A stretch of DNA of 8,235 bases from Candidatus Zixiibacteriota bacterium (GTDB lineage Bacteria > Zixibacteria > MSB-5A5 > GN15 > FEB-12): NCBI GenBank assembly GCA_030619345.1, contig JAUXBO010000091.1, forward strand, positions 1-8,235. Direction: 5' to 3'. Under the pieces are notes generated by a model that had not been told where the DNA came from, did not search any database, and saw only the letters and a list, made by a program, of their open reading frames with translations. The stretch's first letter is position 1, and each line of letters begins with the position of its first letter. Shown piece by piece: positions 6,520 through 8,235 of this stretch. A program made the position numbers and the translations under genes.

Positions 6520-7494
6520 TTAATCTCTATTGCCCCGATTATTCAGCGAATCTATCTTTTCGAGCAGGTTGTTCATTGTCCGGCGAAGATCACTGACTTC
6601 TTCTTTGACCGCAGTTTGGCCCTCGGCAATAAAGCCCATAATGAAAAATCCGAGACCGACACCAACCAGCAGGATCACCAGATACAACAGTGGCAACTGG
6701 GTTTCCCCGAGGAAATACTTGATATACATAGCCCAGGCTCCGACCAGAACACCGATCAGAATGATACCTGAGCCGAGGACGCCAAAAAACAAAAGCGGCT
6801 TTCTAAGGAAAGTAATCTGGAATTTGACCGCCACCATATCGAGAACCCCGACCGGAACCCGCCAGATCGAAAACTTGGTTGTCCCCCATTTGCGGTCATA
6901 GAGCGGGATTTTGACCTCTTCGACCCGGAATCCATCGGCGGCGGCTAAGGGAACCAGATATCGATGCCAGTCGCGGCGCAGGAATATCCGCTTGATAACT
7001 TCGCGGCGAAACGCCTTGACTGAGTTTAGGTCGTGGACTTTCAGGCTGAAAATCTTGCGTGAAATCCAGTTATAGATGGTTGAAACAAAGCGCTTGTTGT
7101 ATTTCCCCTGTTTCCAGCCGGTAGAGAGATCGGCGCCTTCCAGAATCGGTTTGACCAGATTGGGGATATCTTCGGGCAGATACTGCAGATCAGCCGGATA
7201 AAAGACGTATATATCCCCCGCAGCGACTGAAAAACCGGTCATTAGAGCCTCAGTCAAACCACGATTGCGGTAATGAGCGGCGCACTTTATGAAATCATGC
7301 TTGTCGGCGTTGGCTTTGATCCGTTCCAGGGTACCATCGGTGGAGCCGTCATCGATCAGGACCAGTTCGCAATTCAGGCCGGAATCGGCCCGCATTTTAG
7401 CGAATTGGTCACAAAGCTCGTCGATATTCCCCTCTTCGTTCAGGGCCGGGACGATGGTTGAGACAAGGTTTTTGTTGTTCGGGTCGTAATTCAA
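6520..7494 (-). CDS. Membrane-anchored GT2 glycosyltransferase, GtrB/ArnC-like
   Basis: This 324-residue protein has a GT2 catalytic domain followed by two membrane helices (about 232-257 and 268-291) and a C-terminal heptad-like helix (about 294-319). That is the architecture of polyprenyl-phosphate glycosyltransferases such as GtrB and ArnC, which charge undecaprenyl phosphate with a sugar on the cytoplasmic face. Motifs are VPALNEEGNI (15-24), LIDDGSTDGT (46-55), NRGLTEALMTGF (77-88), HDLNSVKAFRREV (154-166) and RKWGTTKFSIWR (201-212). The usual DADLQ is PADLQ (100-104), so the first metal-site Asp is missing while D102 remains. The start is TTG at 7494, directly preceded by an in-frame TGA. 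No ATG or GTG falls between it and the first conserved strand, and no good Shine-Dalgarno is visible. It is probably separately promoted; its sugar is unknown. Confidence 0.88.
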   Translation of the reverse strand: MNYDPNNKNLVSTIVPALNEEGNIDELCDQFAKMRADSGLNCELVLIDDGSTDGTLERIKANADKHDFIKCAAHYRNRGLTEALMTGFSVAAGDIYVFYPADLQYLPEDIPNLVKPILEGADLSTGWKQGKYNKRFVSTIYNWISRKIFSLKVHDLNSVKAFRREVIKRIFLRRDWHRYLVPLAAADGFRVEEVKIPLYDRKWGTTKFSIWRVPVGVLDMVAVKFQITFLRKPLLFFGVLGSGIILIGVLVGAWAMYIKYFLGETQLPLLYLVILLVGVGLGFFIMGFIAEGQTAVKEEVSDLRRTMNNLLEKIDSLNNRGNRD

Positions 7495-7509
7495 TCAGGG
7501 GGTTCCCAA

Positions 7510-7544
7510 CAATTCGATTATCATTCTATCACAATGATCGACAA
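7510..7544 (-). promoter_or_regulatory. Candidate promoter of the membrane GT2 gene
   Basis: On the minus strand, TTGTCG (7544-7539) and GATAAT (7522-7517) are separated by 16 nt, with 4 of 6 and 5 of 6 consensus matches. The start site would be near 7510, giving a very short leader of about 15 nt before the TTG start at 7494. Two 19-bp dyads overlap it (7520-7538 and 7542-7560). It is plausible but weaker than the operon promoter. Confidence 0.42.
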
Positions 7545-7560
7545 TAAGATGGCATTATTG
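7520..7560. repeat. Two adjacent 19-bp dyads over the GT2 promoter
   Basis: Two short inverted repeats share the same geometry: ATCATT-N7-AATGAT (7520-7538) and CAATAA-N7-TTATTG (7542-7560). Each has perfect 6-bp arms around a 7-nt centre, and the centres are 22 bp apart, about two helical turns. They cover the spacer and the -35 of the candidate promoter. Arms this short in A/T-rich DNA can arise by chance, and the two arm sequences differ, so operator function is only a suggestion. Confidence 0.25.
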
Positions 7561-7620
7561 CCTGAAAAACTCAACCTATTTTTAAGATTGTGATAAGTTT
7601 GTTGGTTATACACAGATATT

Positions 7621-7643
7621 GTCGAAACCGCAGGGGTTTCGAC
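7621..7643. repeat. Perfect 9-bp hairpin palindrome
   Basis: GTCGAAACC (7621-7629) and GGTTTCGAC (7635-7643) are perfect inverted arms around a 5-nt loop (GCAGG). A further 8-bp inverted pair, AAGATTGT (7584-7591) and ACAATCTT (7646-7653), flanks it. There is no following T-run on either strand, so it does not look like a terminator. It resembles dispersed extragenic palindromes; copy number elsewhere in the genome is unknown. Confidence 0.75.
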
Positions 7644-7799
7644 CTACAATCTTGAGATCGGGTGGAATTGGGTTCGTTTTGCCAGAAAAACATATTGGGC
7701 GGTGGCCCTTTTCCCGTTTGTGACTCGCTCGTCATGAAGAAACCGGGTAAGTTCAGAAAGACCGGTGAGGTTGTGGTTTTTTGGGGGGCAAGCTGTTTT

Positions 7800-7880
7800 G
7801 TGGTTGGCAGACGTCCCCGTCTGCCAACATTCCGATTCTATTTACGCAAAAGTCGGCGCACGAGGACGTACGCCAACCAC
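7800..7880. repeat. Paired inverted palindromes (REP/BIME-like element)
   Basis: Two related 26-nt hairpins lie in opposite orientation 23 nt apart. The first (7803-7828) has perfect 11-bp arms, GTTGGCAGACG and CGTCTGCCAAC, with loop TCCC. The second (7852-7877), read on the minus strand, has arms GTTGGCGTACG and CGTGCGCCGAC with loop TCCT, pairing fully if two G-U pairs are allowed. The outer 17 nt on each side (7800-7816 and 7864-7880) form a further inverted repeat with 15 of 17 matches. The two differing bases are compensated in each stem. The layout is that of bacterial interspersed mosaic elements built from REP units; that these are dispersed repeats is inference. Confidence 0.7.
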
Positions 7881-7892
7881 GGAAATAGAGAG

Positions 7893-7922
7893 TTCACCCG
7901 TTGGGTGGGGTACTCGTGTGAA
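7893..7922. repeat. Imperfect dyad downstream of the paired palindromes
   Basis: TTCAC (7893-7897) with CG (7899-7900) can pair with CG (7915-7916) and GTGAA (7918-7922), an 8-position stem with one mismatch around a 14-nt G-rich loop. It is weaker than the two preceding palindromic elements and may be chance or a degenerate repeat unit. Confidence 0.35.
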
Positions 7923-8085
7923 TTGTCGTGAAGATCGATGAATTAGTGGTTATATTGCCATTGGTCAAGATGCCGCCGAAGATAGATGGATCAGATAGAA
8001 TTCCAGGAACCTACGGCAAGCTGTGGGCGACGGCTAGTTGAAACGTGACAGATAACAAAATCGGACTCTGGGAGAGGAAACTGCG

Positions 8086-8235
8086 ATGAATAAAAACGCC
8101 GAGAAGATTACAGTCACTCTTAAGGACGGTCCCGTGAGAGTACTCTCAAACGATGGATCAGGTATTGATAAAACCCATGTTCTGCAAAACGATATTAGTG
8201 TGAGAGAATTCTATCCAAGTGGATGTGACACCGAA
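8086..8235 (+). CDS. Unrecognised protein, N-terminal 50 residues
   Basis: The first 50 codons of a rightward gene are visible, with no stop before the window ends. The ATG at 8086 has a strong Shine-Dalgarno (GGAGAGGA, 8071-8078, with AGGA 7 nt from the start), which supports both gene and start. The peptide begins MNKNAEKITVTLKDGPVRVL and continues with polar residues to CDTE. It has no signal peptide or membrane helix at the N-terminus, and I recognise no motif. The alternating pattern ITVTLKDGPVRVL suggests a beta-strand and turn. It is transcribed away from all other genes in the window, so their envelope context says little about its role. No promoter is evident in the 160 nt before it. 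Confidence 0.72.
   Translation, partial: MNKNAEKITVTLKDGPVRVLSNDGSGIDKTHVLQNDISVREFYPSGCDTE

Larger units (their letters stand above)
7495..8085. other. Long divergent non-coding region rich in palindromes
   Basis: These 591 nt separate the leftward GT2 gene from the rightward gene at 8086. From left to right they hold a candidate promoter with two dyads (7510-7560), a TTATACACA match to the DnaA-box consensus (7606-7614), a perfect 9-bp hairpin (7621-7643), a G/T-rich stretch near 7770-7788, a paired-hairpin element (7800-7880), a weaker dyad (7893-7922), and a leader-like segment with two competing short pairings (7971-8034). The open frames inside it are short, lack ribosome binding sites and translate the palindromes, so I call no gene. 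No clear promoter for the rightward gene was found. Confidence 0.6.

Noticed and set aside
6498..6524. A 7-bp stem over the stop of the membrane GT2 gene as a terminator
   Set aside because: The stem is short and A/T-rich with a 13-nt loop and no following T-run.
7803..7828. The perfect 11-bp hairpin as a transcription terminator
   Set aside because: Neither strand has a T-run after the stem, and the flanking genes diverge, so no transcript needs to end here.
7662..7931. An 89-codon plus-strand open frame in the intergenic region
   Set aside because: Its translation (VGRRPRLPT and RRTRTYANH) simply reads through the palindromic repeats, there is no ribosome binding site, and no domain is visible.
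7495..8085. CRISPR array or tRNA in the long intergenic region
   Set aside because: There are no regularly spaced direct repeats; the repeats are inverted palindromes. I also saw no cloverleaf or T-loop consensus (GGTTCGANTCC).

Overview
The window looks like a chromosomal envelope-biogenesis region from a free-living bacterium that has a MreCD/PBP2 elongation machine and a multi-subunit (AccA-type) acetyl-CoA carboxylase. Gene content alone does not fix the taxon. The moderate GC, the frequent GTG/TTG starts, the gene mix and the palindromic intergenic repeats would suit an uncultivated phylum of the FCB-like type (for example Zixibacteria), but that is a low-confidence guess. No mobile-element gene, phage gene, tRNA, rRNA or CRISPR array is visible.

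Layout. Positions 1-6335 hold nine tightly packed minus-strand genes, transcribed right to left: a polyprenol-phosphate mannosyltransferase-like GT2, a rhamnosyltransferase-like GT2, a WecA/TagO-type polyprenyl-phosphate sugar-1-phosphate transferase, accA, a 55-residue Trm112-like zinc protein, a stand-alone PTS EIIA, mreC, mreD and the 5' part of mrdA (PBP2), which runs off the left edge. Gaps are 9-31 nt and two junctions are 4-base ATGA overlaps, so this is very probably one operon. A near-consensus sigma70-type promoter (TTGACT, 17 nt, TATTAT) lies just upstream at 6396-6424, with a 20-bp dyad immediately upstream of its -35 box. Positions 6520-7494 hold another minus-strand gene, a membrane-anchored GT2 with a probable TTG start and its own candidate promoter. 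Positions 7495-8085 are a non-coding divergent intergenic region rich in palindromes, including a paired-hairpin element resembling a REP/BIME unit. At 8086 a plus-strand gene with a strong ribosome binding site begins and runs off the right edge; its 50 visible residues are not recognised.

How the genes fit together. The first three operon genes plausibly load sugars onto polyprenyl phosphate or extend lipid-linked glycans. AccA supplies malonyl-CoA for membrane lipid. MreC, MreD and PBP2 drive lateral peptidoglycan synthesis. The operon therefore links membrane lipid, surface glycan and wall elongation, with a regulatory-looking EIIA phosphocarrier in the middle. No complete new system is evident. 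The least ordinary parts are the operon composition, the paired palindromes whose stems co-vary, the GT2 with PAD in place of DAD, and the unrecognised gene at the right edge.
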